A stretch of DNA of 64,000 nt, taken from positions 1 through 64,000 of the forward strand of contig NZ_BOMG01000077.1 of NCBI RefSeq assembly GCF_016862075.1. Reading direction: 5' to 3'. The position numbers and the translations under genes are program-made. Shown in pieces: positions 55,331 through 63,445 of the stretch. Every line of letters begins with the position of its first letter. The stretch's first letter is position 1. A model generated the notes under the pieces. It did not search any database, was not told the origin of the DNA, and saw only the letters and a program-made list of their open reading frames with translations. This stretch comes from Actinoplanes couchii. GTDB taxonomy: Bacteria; Actinomycetota; Actinomycetes; Mycobacteriales; Micromonosporaceae.

Positions 55331-56533
55331 TCAGCTCCGCTGCGGGATCAGCAGCGGAATCCGGCGCAGCGACAGCGCCAGCACCCCGCTGGCCAGCACA
55401 CACAGTGCGGCCAGCAGCACCACCGACGGCCAGGCGCCGTGCGACCAGGCGGTTCCGGCCAGATTGCCGAAGAGCGAGGACCCCGCATAGTAGGCGAACA
55501 GGTAGAGCGACGCCGCCTGCGCCGCCGGCACCCCGCCGTTGTGGGCGCGGACCGGCACCCAGCCGCTGGCCACACCGTGCACGCAGAAGAACCCGGCGGT
55601 CATCACGGCCAGCCCGGCGACCGTCGCCACCAGGTTGTCCGGCAGGGTCAGCAGCAGCCCGGCCGCGGTCAGCAGGCAGCCGAACGGCATCACCGCGCGC
55701 CGCCCGAACCGGTCGGCCAGCCGCCCGGAGACGGTGGAACTGATCGTCCCCGCCGGGTAGACCAGGAAGACCAGGCCGGCCGCGCCCGCGCCGAGCAGGA
55801 ACGGCGCGCTGGTCAGCCGGAACCCCATCGCGTTGTAGACGGCCACGAACGCGCCCATCGACAGCGCGCCGATCCCGTACAGGCTGAGCAGCGCCGGATC
55901 GGTGAAGGCACGGCGGGACATGGTCGACGCCGGGCGGGCGGCGAAATTCCGCGAGGCGGGCAGCAGGGCCAGGACGAGCGCGGCGCAGACCAGGCCGACG
56001 ACGGCCACCGAGGCCAGACCCCAGCGCCAGCCGTACGCCTCGGCCACCGCGGCACTGATCAGCCGCCCGCTCATCCCGCCCAGCGCGGTACCGCCGATGT
56101 ACAGCCCGGCCGCCCGCGCGTGGGTGTTCGCCGGCAGCTCCTCGCGCAGGTAGGCGGTGGCGACCGCGGGCAGCCCGGCCAGGGTGACGCCCTGCAGCAG
56201 CCGCAGCCCGAGCAGCACCGGCCAGTTCGGCGCGAGCGCGCAGGCCAGCCCGACGACCGCGGACAGGCCGAGCGAGAGATGGATCAGCGGGGTACGCCCG
56301 AACCGCTCGGACAGCGGGCCGGTGATCAGCAGCGCCACCCCGAGCCCGAGAGTCGCCGCGGAGAGCGACCAGGAACTCTGCGCCGGGGTCACGCCGAACG
56401 CGGCGGACAGTTCCGGCAGCAGGGCTTGAGTGCTGTACAGCAGGGCGAACGTGGCCACCCCCGCGGCGAAGAGCGCGAGGCAGGCCCGGCGATAGGTGCT
56501 CACGGGAGCCCACTCTTCAGCCGCCGTCCCCAT
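55331..56533 (-). CDS. MFS transporter (YnfM-like drug exporter type)
   Basis: 400 residues, twelve predicted helices. The loop between helices 2 and 3 reads GPLSERFGRTPLI and its second-half copy GRLADRFGRRAVM, the MFS signature. LRLLQGVTLAGLPAVATAYL matches the motif of the Bcr/YnfM proton-antiport drug exporters. It is divergent from a LysR gene, the usual arrangement for this subfamily. ATG 56533 is used; GTG 56503 is an alternative. Confidence 0.88.
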   Translation of the reverse strand: MGTAAEEWAPVSTYRRACLALFAAGVATFALLYSTQALLPELSAAFGVTPAQSSWSLSAATLGLGVALLITGPLSERFGRTPLIHLSLGLSAVVGLACALAPNWPVLLGLRLLQGVTLAGLPAVATAYLREELPANTHARAAGLYIGGTALGGMSGRLISAAVAEAYGWRWGLASVAVVGLVCAALVLALLPASRNFAARPASTMSRRAFTDPALLSLYGIGALSMGAFVAVYNAMGFRLTSAPFLLGAGAAGLVFLVYPAGTISSTVSGRLADRFGRRAVMPFGCLLTAAGLLLTLPDNLVATVAGLAVMTAGFFCVHGVASGWVPVRAHNGGVPAAQAASLYLFAYYAGSSLFGNLAGTAWSHGAWPSVVLLAALCVLASGVLALSLRRIPLLIPQRS

Positions 56534-56542
56534 GCGTCCAAT

Positions 56543-56566
56543 GCATGAAAATCATCAAGCTCATGC
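56543..56566. promoter_or_regulatory. LysR-site dyad between MFS and LysR genes
   Basis: GCATGA-N12-TCATGC, a perfect 6-base inverted repeat in the 54-base spacer of the divergent pair, close to the T-N11-A layout of LysR sites. It overlaps both likely promoters. Confidence 0.5.
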
Positions 56567-56587
56567 GCGGTACGTATGATCAGCGTG

Positions 56588-57472
56588 ATGCAGCTCGACG
56601 ACCTGAGAAGCCTGCTCGCGCTCGGTGACCACCGCCACGTCACCGAGGCCGCCGCCGCGCTCGGCACCACCCAGCCCAGCCTGTCCCGGCTGCTCGCCCG
56701 GGTCGAGGCCGAACTCGGGGTGCGCCTGTTCGAACGGGACGCGAAAGGCGTACACCCGAATCCGCTCGGGGATCTGACCCTGGCCGCCGCCCGCGACCTG
56801 GTCGGGCGCTACGACCGGCTGCGCACCGACCTGGCCGGGCTGCTCGACCCGGACTCCGGCACGGTGCGCCTGGCGTTCCTGGACTCGATGGCCACCTCGC
56901 TGGTGCCCCGGATCCTGCACGACGTCCGGGAACAGGCCCCGCACCTGCGGATCGAGCTGCGCCAGGAGCCGGGGCACGTGATCCTGCCCGACCTGGCCAC
57001 CGGCGCCGCCGAACTGGCCCTGACCTCACCCGAGCCGGACGGCCCGTACGGCTGGCTGGCCCTGCAGTCCCAGGCCCTCGTCCTGGTCGTGCCGCCCGGC
57101 CATCGTCTCGCCGGACGGCGCCGCGTGCGCCTGACCGAGGTGGCCGGCGAGGACTTCGTCACCATCCCGCCCGGCTTCGGCTTCCGGGCCGTGGTCGACG
57201 ACCTGTTCGCGGCAGCCGGGGCGGCACCCCGGATCGCGCTGGAGATCGGCGACCTGGCGACCATCGAAGGCCTGGTCGGCGCGGGTCTCGGGGTGGCGCT
57301 GGTGCCCGAGCAGTTCGCCGGCGCCACCGGCACCATCGGCGTCGGCCTGGCCGGTCCCGGCGTCCAGCGGGTCGTCGGCCTGACCTGGCGCACCGACCGT
57401 CCCCTGGGGCCGGCGGCCGAACGATTCCGGTCGATCGTGGCGGCGGCCGGTCCGTATGACTCCGAAAGATAA
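56588..57472 (+). CDS. LysR-family regulator of the MFS exporter
   Basis: 294 residues. The helix-turn-helix reads LRSLLALGDHRHVTEAAAAL, then GTTQPSLSRLLARVE. The effector domain has LVVPPGHRL and GLGVALVPE. It is divergent from the MFS gene, its probable target. The ATG at 56588 is preferred; an ATG four codons earlier is possible. Confidence 0.9.
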   Translation: MQLDDLRSLLALGDHRHVTEAAAALGTTQPSLSRLLARVEAELGVRLFERDAKGVHPNPLGDLTLAAARDLVGRYDRLRTDLAGLLDPDSGTVRLAFLDSMATSLVPRILHDVREQAPHLRIELRQEPGHVILPDLATGAAELALTSPEPDGPYGWLALQSQALVLVVPPGHRLAGRRRVRLTEVAGEDFVTIPPGFGFRAVVDDLFAAAGAAPRIALEIGDLATIEGLVGAGLGVALVPEQFAGATGTIGVGLAGPGVQRVVGLTWRTDRPLGPAAERFRSIVAAAGPYDSER

Positions 57473-57558
57473 CGGTTCGCTTCTTTAAGGCTCTCTTATG
57501 GCGGAACGGCATACGTTCCTGCCATCAGCGAAACCGACGAACCGATCGGGAGTCATCG

Positions 57559-57963
57559 ATGGTGCCAGCTATCGCGGGGCGTTCGCGCCCGCTCGGCGTC
57601 CTGGTCGGCCGCCGGCTGGAATACGTGCAGCTCGGGTTCTCGATCGCCCTCGGGTTCACCGGCGGCTGCCGGGTCCTGATCGAGACCGTCACCCACCTGG
57701 ACGGGCCCGGTGGCCGGACCGACGTCGAACCCGGCGACAACCCCGACGACATCATGGCCACCCTGCTCGGCGAGACCGTCCGCTCGGCCGGCAGCGGCGC
57801 CGACGGCGAACTCTGCATCGACTTCGGCAGCGGGGCCCGCCTGGTCGTCGACGTGGACCCCGAAGCCGAGTCGTGGGCCGTGGTCGGGCCCGACGGTTAC
57901 CTGGTCGTGTGCCTCGCCCACGGTGAACTGGCCTCCTGGGGCGAGGCCCTGCGCAGCAGCTAG
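57559..57963 (+). CDS. Small hypothetical protein (possibly DUF6188-like)
   Basis: 134 residues. Predicted alternating beta strands: GVLVGRRLEYVQLGFSIALG, CRVLIETVTHLD, ELCIDFGSGARLVVDV, ESWAVVGPDGYLVVCLAHGE. The layout resembles small immunity-protein-like or DUF6188 families, by memory only. GGGAG lies before ATG 57559. No toxin gene is adjacent, so a role as an immunity protein is not supported. Confidence 0.55.
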   Translation: MVPAIAGRSRPLGVLVGRRLEYVQLGFSIALGFTGGCRVLIETVTHLDGPGGRTDVEPGDNPDDIMATLLGETVRSAGSGADGELCIDFGSGARLVVDVDPEAESWAVVGPDGYLVVCLAHGELASWGEALRSS

Positions 57964-57966
57964 GTC

Positions 57967-59154
57967 CTAGATCTTCGCTCCGACCGCGCTGCCGTTCGAC
58001 GGCACCAGGAAGTTCGAGGTGCGGATCGAGCCGTCGGTGTTGCGGGCCCCGGTGATCGTGGACGTGTCGGTGCTCAGGACCGTCCACGTGCCACCGATGT
58101 TCCACGAGTTGCCGGACGCCGTCGACGAGCCGAGCGCCACCGCGGTCGCGTTGCCCAGCGCCAGGTTCGCGGTCAGCTTCGTCGTCGAGCCGCCGTCCAC
58201 GTCGAAACCGGTCTTCACGTTCTGGTACGCCGTACTCCGGGTGATCGTGATCGCCCCGGTGTTCCCGTTGTCGGTGAACCCGTGCGCGGCATTGTTGAAC
58301 GAGAACGTGTTGCTGACCGCGTGCGCGGCCGCCGGCCCGGTGCCGCTGCTGCCGCCCAGCTTCAGCCCGTTGCCGTCCCCGGAGAAGTTCGGGATGCTCC
58401 AGCGGTTGTAACCGTTCCCGTAGGCGAGCGAGTTCTGGATGGTGATCGGCGAGGTGAACAGCCAGGCGTCGAACCCGTCGTCGACGTTGTTCCACAGCCG
58501 GGCGCCGCGGACCACGTTGCCGGTGCCGGAGCCCTCCTTGATGCCCAGGCCGTCGGCGCTCTCCCCGTTCTTGCGCGGATCCCGGTTGCCGTAGCTGTCC
58601 AGGTTCACGATCAGGTTGTTCGCCGAGGCGCCCTGCAGCTGGAAGCCGGTCTCGTAGTTGTTGTACGTCTTCAGCCGGTCGAACGTGTTGTTGTTGCAGC
58701 CGGCGCAGTAGACGCCGTACGGCCCGTTCACGATCTCCAGATTGATCAGTCGCCAGTAGGACGCCTCCATGTGGATCGCCCCGCGCTGACCACTCGGGAT
58801 CGTCGACCCCACCGCACCCGGCGTGTACCCGAGCGCCTCACCGTCGATGATCACCCGCTCCGAGCCGTAGGCGGTCAGTGTGTACGGTGCCGCAGCCGTG
58901 CCGCTCTTGGTGATCTGGATGTTGCTGGTCAGCCCGTAGGTGCCGCCCCGGACCGCGATGGTGTCCCCGGCGACGGCGGTGGCGATCGCCTTCTGAACGG
59001 TGGCGAACGGAGCCGACACCGTCCCGGCGTTACCGTCGTTCCCGGTGGTGGCCACGTAGAGCGTGGTGGCAGCCGCGGCCGGCGCCTGGAACACCGCCGA
59101 CAACGCGGCACCGGCGACGGCAGCCGCCAGCAGACTTCTCCTGGAGTGACGCAT
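57967..59154 (-). CDS. Secreted PL9-type pectate lyase / right-handed beta-helix protein
   Basis: 395 residues. A signal peptide (about 1-28, basic RRS start) precedes a parallel beta-helix. It opens with TLYVATTGNDGNAGTVSAPF, then AGDTIAVRGGTYG, characteristic of PL9 and related lyases. Further blocks are NNYETGFQLQG, ADGLGIKEGSGTGN, NNVDDGFDAW and GNGLKLGG. PL9 enzymes cleave polygalacturonate using Ca2+ and a Lys base. AGGAG precedes the ATG. A palindromic element lies upstream. Confidence 0.88.
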   Translation of the reverse strand: MRHSRRSLLAAAVAGAALSAVFQAPAAAATTLYVATTGNDGNAGTVSAPFATVQKAIATAVAGDTIAVRGGTYGLTSNIQITKSGTAAAPYTLTAYGSERVIIDGEALGYTPGAVGSTIPSGQRGAIHMEASYWRLINLEIVNGPYGVYCAGCNNNTFDRLKTYNNYETGFQLQGASANNLIVNLDSYGNRDPRKNGESADGLGIKEGSGTGNVVRGARLWNNVDDGFDAWLFTSPITIQNSLAYGNGYNRWSIPNFSGDGNGLKLGGSSGTGPAAAHAVSNTFSFNNAAHGFTDNGNTGAITITRSTAYQNVKTGFDVDGGSTTKLTANLALGNATAVALGSSTASGNSWNIGGTWTVLSTDTSTITGARNTDGSIRTSNFLVPSNGSAVGAKI

Positions 59155-59180
59155 GGGGGATCTCCTAAGGTCTACAGCCA

Positions 59181-59210
59181 GAAAGCGCCGACAAGGGGGA
59201 ATGCGCTTTC
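59181..59210. promoter_or_regulatory. Inverted repeat upstream of the PL9 gene
   Basis: GAAAGCGC at 59181-59188 and GCGCTTTC at 59203-59210 are perfect 8-base arms 14 bases apart, 27 bases before the start. The arms read together as GAAAGCGCTTTC, a common LacI-family operator core in actinomycetes. Here the halves are split. Confidence 0.5.
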
Positions 59211-59264
59211 CCCGCGGACGCTACGAGAGACTTCGAAACAAGTCAATCAACACCGGTTCCGTTG

Positions 59265-59299
59265 CCACCCGGGACGCCCCGGGGCGCCGTCCCGGGTGG
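59265..59299 (-). terminator. Large GC hairpin
   Basis: CCACCCGGGAC (59265-59275) pairs with GTCCCGGGTGG (59289-59299), with further inner pairing. It lies between the stop of the AlpA-like gene and the PL9 gene on the same strand, so it probably ends the former's transcript. Confidence 0.65.
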
Positions 59300-59322
59300 G
59301 GAGGGCGGCGCCCCGGGGCTGA

Positions 59323-59694
59323 TCAGGAGTCCGCGTGCTGGGGGAGGTGTGGGCAGCAGGGGGCGGGGTCGTACGGGCGGCCCGCGTTCGTTACGGCCGG
59401 CCGGGGGCGTGGGGGCATGTTGAGCACCGGTTGCGGGGCGGCGCTGACCCAGGTGATCGACGACGGGACGGGTGGCTCGGCCGGCTCGGCGGGCACGGGG
59501 AAACGTGGTCGGCGCTTGCGGTCCATCCACTTCTCCACGTCTCCGCCCAGCCAGACCTTGCCCTGGGAGAGGTTGGCGATCGGTGCCGGGAAGTCCGGCC
59601 GGGACGTCAGCTGATAGACGCGCTGGCGGCTGATGTCGCCCAGCATCTGACGGATCTCCCGGTTACCGACCAGGTAAAACGACGACGATGTCAT
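59323..59694 (-). CDS. AlpA/excisionase-like DNA-binding protein
   Basis: 123 residues. The first 60 form a MerR-like small helix-turn-helix: LVGNREIRQMLGDISRQRVY, QLTSRPDFPAPIANLSQGKV and WLGGDVEKWM. This layout is typical of AlpA or excisionase-type proteins of actinomycete mobile elements, though similar proteins are also chromosomal. The last 50 residues are Pro-rich and disordered. No integrase is nearby in the window. The ATG at 59694 has no ribosome site. Confidence 0.72.
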   Translation of the reverse strand: MTSSSFYLVGNREIRQMLGDISRQRVYQLTSRPDFPAPIANLSQGKVWLGGDVEKWMDRKRRPRFPVPAEPAEPPVPSSITWVSAAPQPVLNMPPRPRPAVTNAGRPYDPAPCCPHLPQHADS

Positions 59695-59707
59695 GCATGA
59701 GACTATA
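59694..59707 (-). promoter_or_regulatory. Candidate -10 box for a leaderless transcript
   Basis: On the minus strand TATAGT ends seven bases before the ATG of the AlpA-like gene, so transcription would start at or beside the A of the ATG. No Shine-Dalgarno is present, which agrees with leaderless translation. No convincing -35 was found. The sequence from here to 59868 holds no gene I can support. Confidence 0.45.
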
Positions 59708-59868
59708 GGCTCGAGACTAGATGGTTCGCGACCAGAGACGGGTCGATGTACGTCTCTCGGGTGTGCCAATCTTGCGGGACGTGAGGCCGCGGACTCCCAG
59801 GTAGGCGAACGGCAGTGCCGGCAGCGGGTCGGCCACGTGCACCAGGGCCACCTCGCGGGTGACCCGGC

Positions 59869-60346
59869 TCAACGGGAACGCGCGGTCGGCGTGCCCGCGC
59901 CCGGCGGCGGCTCCGGATCGTCCCCGGCGAACGCCGCGATCACCCGCCGGGTCACCGACGGCGCGAGCAGCGCGTCCCCGGCGGCCACCACCCGGACGGC
60001 GTTCCGCTACTCGTCCGGGCCGCGATCCTTCAGCAGGAAACCGCTGGCCCCGGCACGGAGCGCGGCGTAGACGTACTCGTCCAGCTCGAAGGTGGTCAGC
60101 ACGATCACCTTCACACCCGGCAGACGATCGTCACCCAGGATGCGCCGGGTCGCAGTCAGCCCGTCGCAGCCGGGCATCCGGATGTCCATCAGGACCACGT
60201 CCGGCCGGTACGCCCGGGTCAGCGCGATGGCCTCGTCGCCATCGACGGCCTCACCGACACCTTTACGTCCGGAGCCCATTCCGGCAGGACCCGGAGCCCG
60301 GCCCGGACCAGCCCTCGTCCTAGGCCGGTAACACCCGGATCGTCAC
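59869..60346 (-). pseudogene. Decayed NarL/FixJ response regulator
   Basis: The GTG at 60346 begins VTIRVLPA and then meets TAG where the receiver's Asp should be. Homology resumes in another frame as LVRAGLRVLPEWAPDVKV, and shifts again to GEAVDGDEAIALTRAYRP, VVLMDIRMPG and VIVLTTFELDEYVY. After LLKDRGPDE comes a second TAG, then RNAVRVVAAGDALLAPSVTR, ending at TGA 59869. The LuxR-type DNA-binding domain is missing. At least two stops and two frameshifts make this clearly a pseudogene. It was coupled (GTGA) to the kinase remnant. Confidence 0.88.
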
Positions 60347-61065
60347 GCCACCTCCCCGCGATCGGCCCGGTCCCGCACGTCGCCGGTCACCGGCGGCCTG
60401 GTCCGCCGGGCCGGCAGCCATCCGTGGACCTCGAAACCGTGCGAGCCGTTCCGCCCGGCGTGCACCCAGCCGACCAGGCTGATCGCGCGTTCGGTCATGC
60501 CGCGCAAGCCGTTTCCCGGCGGCCCGTCACCGCCGGAACCGTCGTCGAGCACAGCAAGCGACAACCCGCCGTCGCAGTAGCCGACCCGGATCTCGATGAC
60601 GTCCGCCCCGGAATGCCGGACCGCGTTGGCCACCGCCTCCTGCACGATCCGGTAGGCGGTGGACTCCGCCGCCCGGGGCAGCGCCCGCCGCTCACCCTCC
60701 TCGACGAGGACGGCCCCGGTGACCGCGGCCAGCTCCGGCAACCGGCTCAACGTCGGCGCGGGCGGCTCGACATCGGCGGAAGGAGAGCCGGAGGCGGAAG
60801 GAGAACCGGAGGTGGGAGGGGAGCCGGAGGCGGAAGGAAGAACGGCGGGGCGGGTGCCGTCGCGGAGGACTCCGGCCGCGGCCCGCAGTTCGGCCATCGC
60901 CTCGCGGACTGACCGGCGTACCACCGCGATGGCTCTGCGGGCTTGCGCGGGATCGTCGTCGAGCACGTCCTCGGCCACGCCGGTACCACGATCGCGGTAC
61001 ACCTCCACTCGCCATCGCAGCGGATCCGCCCGTGTCCGCGCCGTGCGGGCCGGGGCGGGCCGCAC
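60343..61065 (-). pseudogene. Truncated sensor kinase of the decayed pair
   Basis: The readable part starts near 60985 with GVAEDVLDDDPAQARRAIAV and VRRSVREAMAELRAAAGVLRD, the second half of the HisKA_3 helix pair. It continues into the HATPase domain (YRIVQEAVANAVRHSGA, VLDDGSG, GNGLRGMTERA). The sensor region and the H-box with the phospho-His are missing. The first 30 or so residues (Arg/Pro-rich) do not match the family. An 18-bp repeat is inserted in frame. Since its partner regulator is also broken, the pair is considered dead. Confidence 0.75.
60775..60840. repeat. 18-bp repeat inside the kinase remnant
   Basis: About 3.7 units of 18 bases (GGCGGAAGGAGAGCCGGA type) at 60775, 60793, 60811 and 60829. 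On the minus strand they encode a Ser-Gly-Ser-Pro-Ser-Ala repeat between the HisKA_3 and ATPase parts. Confidence 0.85.
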
Positions 61066-61169
61066 GGCGCGGTGTGGTGGATCGAAGGCCTTGACAGGGC
61101 AATTCCCGGAGTATTACGTTTCTGAAAACCTTTTCGGTCCTTCTTGGAATGCCCTTTGTAGCCGTTTGA

Positions 61170-61223
61170 GCTGCATATATGACAGCCGCTCGATGCTGGG
61201 TGGCGAAACTTGCCGAAACAAGT
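61170..61223. promoter_or_regulatory. Operator-like elements before the second sugar importer
   Basis: Two elements lie 18-71 bases upstream of the binding-protein start: GCTGCATATATGACAGC (61170-61186, imperfect palindrome with GCTG/CAGC ends) and ACTTG-CCGAAA-CAAGT (61208-61223, perfect 5-base arms). A 10-base near-repeat, TGGCGAAACT/TGCCGAAACA, is at 61201-61220. They are probably sugar-regulator sites; the regulator is not in the window. Confidence 0.45.
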
Positions 61224-61240
61224 GCCGCTGGAGGTGCTTC

Positions 61241-62548
61241 GTGCGACGTACCCGAAGAAATCTGTTGATCTGGACCGCCCTGGCCGCTCTGATGACCACG
61301 TCCGTCGCCGCCTGCTCGTCGCAGGGGGACGAGGGCCCTGCGGCGCCCATCGCCGGGGCCGGTGTGGACGGGGTCGATGACGGGTCGGAGCTGACCCTGT
61401 GGACCCGGGCCCCCCTGGAGCTGCAGGCGAAAGCGCTGGTCGAGGCGTACAACAAGGCGCACAAGAACCAGGTGAAGCTGAACATCGTCCCGAACGACGA
61501 CTACGTGGCCAAGGTGGGCGCGGCGGCCGGTGCGGGCGGGCTGCCGGACCTGTTCGCGGCGGACATCGTCTACGTGCCGAACTGGACCGAGGCCGGGCTC
61601 TTCCACGACCTGACCGAGTCGGTGGGGCAGCTGCCGTACGCCGACAAGATCAATAAGGGACACCTGGACGCCGGGACGTACGAGGGCAAGAAGTATGTCC
61701 TGCCGTTCGTCCTGGATCTCTCGGTGATCTTCTGGAACAAGGCCCTCTACAAGGAGGCCGGCCTGGACCCGGAGAGGGGCCCGACCACTCTGGACGAGTT
61801 CAAGTCGCAGGCCCTGGCCGTGCAGAAGCTGAACAAGAAGGACACCTACGGCACCTACTTCGGTGGCAACTGCGGCGGCTGCAACGTCTTCACCTGGTTC
61901 CCGATGATCTGGGCCAGCGGCGAGGAGGTGATGGCCGACGGCGGCAAGAAGTCGCTGCTGGACGGCCCGGCCGCGCAGAAGGTGTACGGCACCTGGCGTG
62001 AGCTGCAGGCGGCCGGCGCGATCGCCCCGGGGTCGAAGGACGAGACCGGCGCCACCTGGGTCGCCGCGTTCCAGGAGGGCAAGGTCGGCGTGATGCCGTA
62101 CCCGGCGACGCTGCTGCCGACCGCCGCGAAGACGGTCGACGTGGGCGTGACCGCGATCCCGGGCGTGACCGCCGGTGAAGGGTCGACGTTTGTCGGCGGC
62201 GACGGCATCGGCATCTCGAAGGACTCGAAGAAGACCCAGCAGGCCTGGAACTTCCTGTCCTGGCTGACCTCCGAGGAGGCCCAGGTGAAGGTGCTGGCGG
62301 CCGGGAACAGCACGGTGGCCCGCAGCGACCTGACCGAGAACGAGTACTCGGCGAAGGACCCGCGGGTGGCCACGATCAACAAGGTGGCTGGCGCCCCGCA
62401 GAGCAAGACGCCGGTGGCGGTCAACTTCCAGCAGGCCTACAACGCCCCGGGCAGCCCCTGGGTGACCCTGTTCCGCAATCAGGTCTACGGCGATCCGGCC
62501 GGTCTGGCGAAGGACAACGAGGCGCTGAGCCAGGTTCTCGGTCAGTAG
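61241..62548 (+). CDS. Carbohydrate ABC transporter binding lipoprotein
   Basis: 435 residues. Basic N-terminus (RRTRR), hydrophobic run and lipobox SVAAC with lipidated C25. The mature protein is a family-1 solute-binding protein of the maltose/multiple-sugar group: LTLWTRAPLE, DLFAADIVYVPNW, FWNKALYKEAGLDP, GGDGIGISKDSKKTQQAWNF. GGAGG six bases before the GTG at 61241 fixes the start. It is the first gene of an importer operon that runs off the window. The sugar cannot be named. Confidence 0.93.
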   Translation: MRRTRRNLLIWTALAALMTTSVAACSSQGDEGPAAPIAGAGVDGVDDGSELTLWTRAPLELQAKALVEAYNKAHKNQVKLNIVPNDDYVAKVGAAAGAGGLPDLFAADIVYVPNWTEAGLFHDLTESVGQLPYADKINKGHLDAGTYEGKKYVLPFVLDLSVIFWNKALYKEAGLDPERGPTTLDEFKSQALAVQKLNKKDTYGTYFGGNCGGCNVFTWFPMIWASGEEVMADGGKKSLLDGPAAQKVYGTWRELQAAGAIAPGSKDETGATWVAAFQEGKVGVMPYPATLLPTAAKTVDVGVTAIPGVTAGEGSTFVGGDGIGISKDSKKTQQAWNFLSWLTSEEAQVKVLAAGNSTVARSDLTENEYSAKDPRVATINKVAGAPQSKTPVAVNFQQAYNAPGSPWVTLFRNQVYGDPAGLAKDNEALSQVLGQ

Positions 62549-62602
62549 GACGAAGCCGGGCGGCTCGTTCCGGGCCGCCCGGCCGCAAAGGAGTAATGGA
62601 CA

Positions 62603-63442
62603 GTGAAATTCAAGGGCTGGGCCTATGCGGCGCCGACCGCCCTGTTCGTGCTGATCTTCTTCGTGGTGCCGATCGCCATCGTGGCCCGGATGTCGGTCTC
62701 CGACTGGCGCCTGCTCACCGGGAACCGCGGATTCAACGCGCCGGAGAACTACCAGGACGTGCTCGACGACCGGCTGTTCTGGCCGGCCGTCTGGTTCACC
62801 CTCAAATACACCGTGGTCACCACGGTCATCCTGCTCGGGCTGGCGCTGATCCTGGCCCTGATCGTGCAGGAGTCGAGCCGCTGGACCGGATTCCTGCGGA
62901 CGTCGTTCCTGGTGCCGAGCGCCCTGGGCCTGGCCTCCGCCTCGCTGTTGTTCTACGCGCTCTACTCACCGCAGAGCACCCCGCTGGAGTTCCTCGGGAT
63001 CGATTCCTTCCTGGGTACGCCCAACGCGGCCCTGTGGTCGACGGTCGTGCTGATCGTGTGGCGGTTCGCCGGTTTCTACATGCTCCTGCTGCTGGTCGGT
63101 CTGCAAGCCATTCCGGGTGACGTCTACGAGGCCGCGCGACTCGACGGCGCGAACCGTTTCCAGACGTTCCGTTTCGTCACGCTGCCACTGCTGAAATCGT
63201 CGCTGGCGATGTGCGCGATCCTCTGCGTCACCGGTTCGATGCTCGCGTTCGACCAGTTCTACATCCTGACCAAGGGCGGCCCGGACAACAGCACGATCAC
63301 CGTCGTCCAGCTGATCTACAACATGGCGTTCTACGGGCAGAACAACCTCGGCCGGGCCGCGGCGCTGTCCATTCTGGTGCTCGCCGCCCTGCTCATCGTC
63401 AACGTGCTGCAGTTCCGCGGCCTACGCGACAAGGAGGGGTGA
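62603..63442 (+). CDS. Carbohydrate ABC permease, MalF/UgpA type
   Basis: 279 residues, six membrane helices. The coupling motif is YEAARLDGANRFQTFRFVTL. It starts with GTG 62603 (AAGGAG upstream) and forms the channel with the next gene product. Confidence 0.93.
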   Translation: MKFKGWAYAAPTALFVLIFFVVPIAIVARMSVSDWRLLTGNRGFNAPENYQDVLDDRLFWPAVWFTLKYTVVTTVILLGLALILALIVQESSRWTGFLRTSFLVPSALGLASASLLFYALYSPQSTPLEFLGIDSFLGTPNAALWSTVVLIVWRFAGFYMLLLLVGLQAIPGDVYEAARLDGANRFQTFRFVTLPLLKSSLAMCAILCVTGSMLAFDQFYILTKGGPDNSTITVVQLIYNMAFYGQNNLGRAAALSILVLAALLIVNVLQFRGLRDKEG

Positions 63443-63445
63443 CGC

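Noticed and set aside
59323-61065. Mobile element suggested by the AlpA-like protein and the nearby pseudogenes
   Set aside because: No integrase, transposase, attachment site or flanking direct repeat was found; the base composition does not change.
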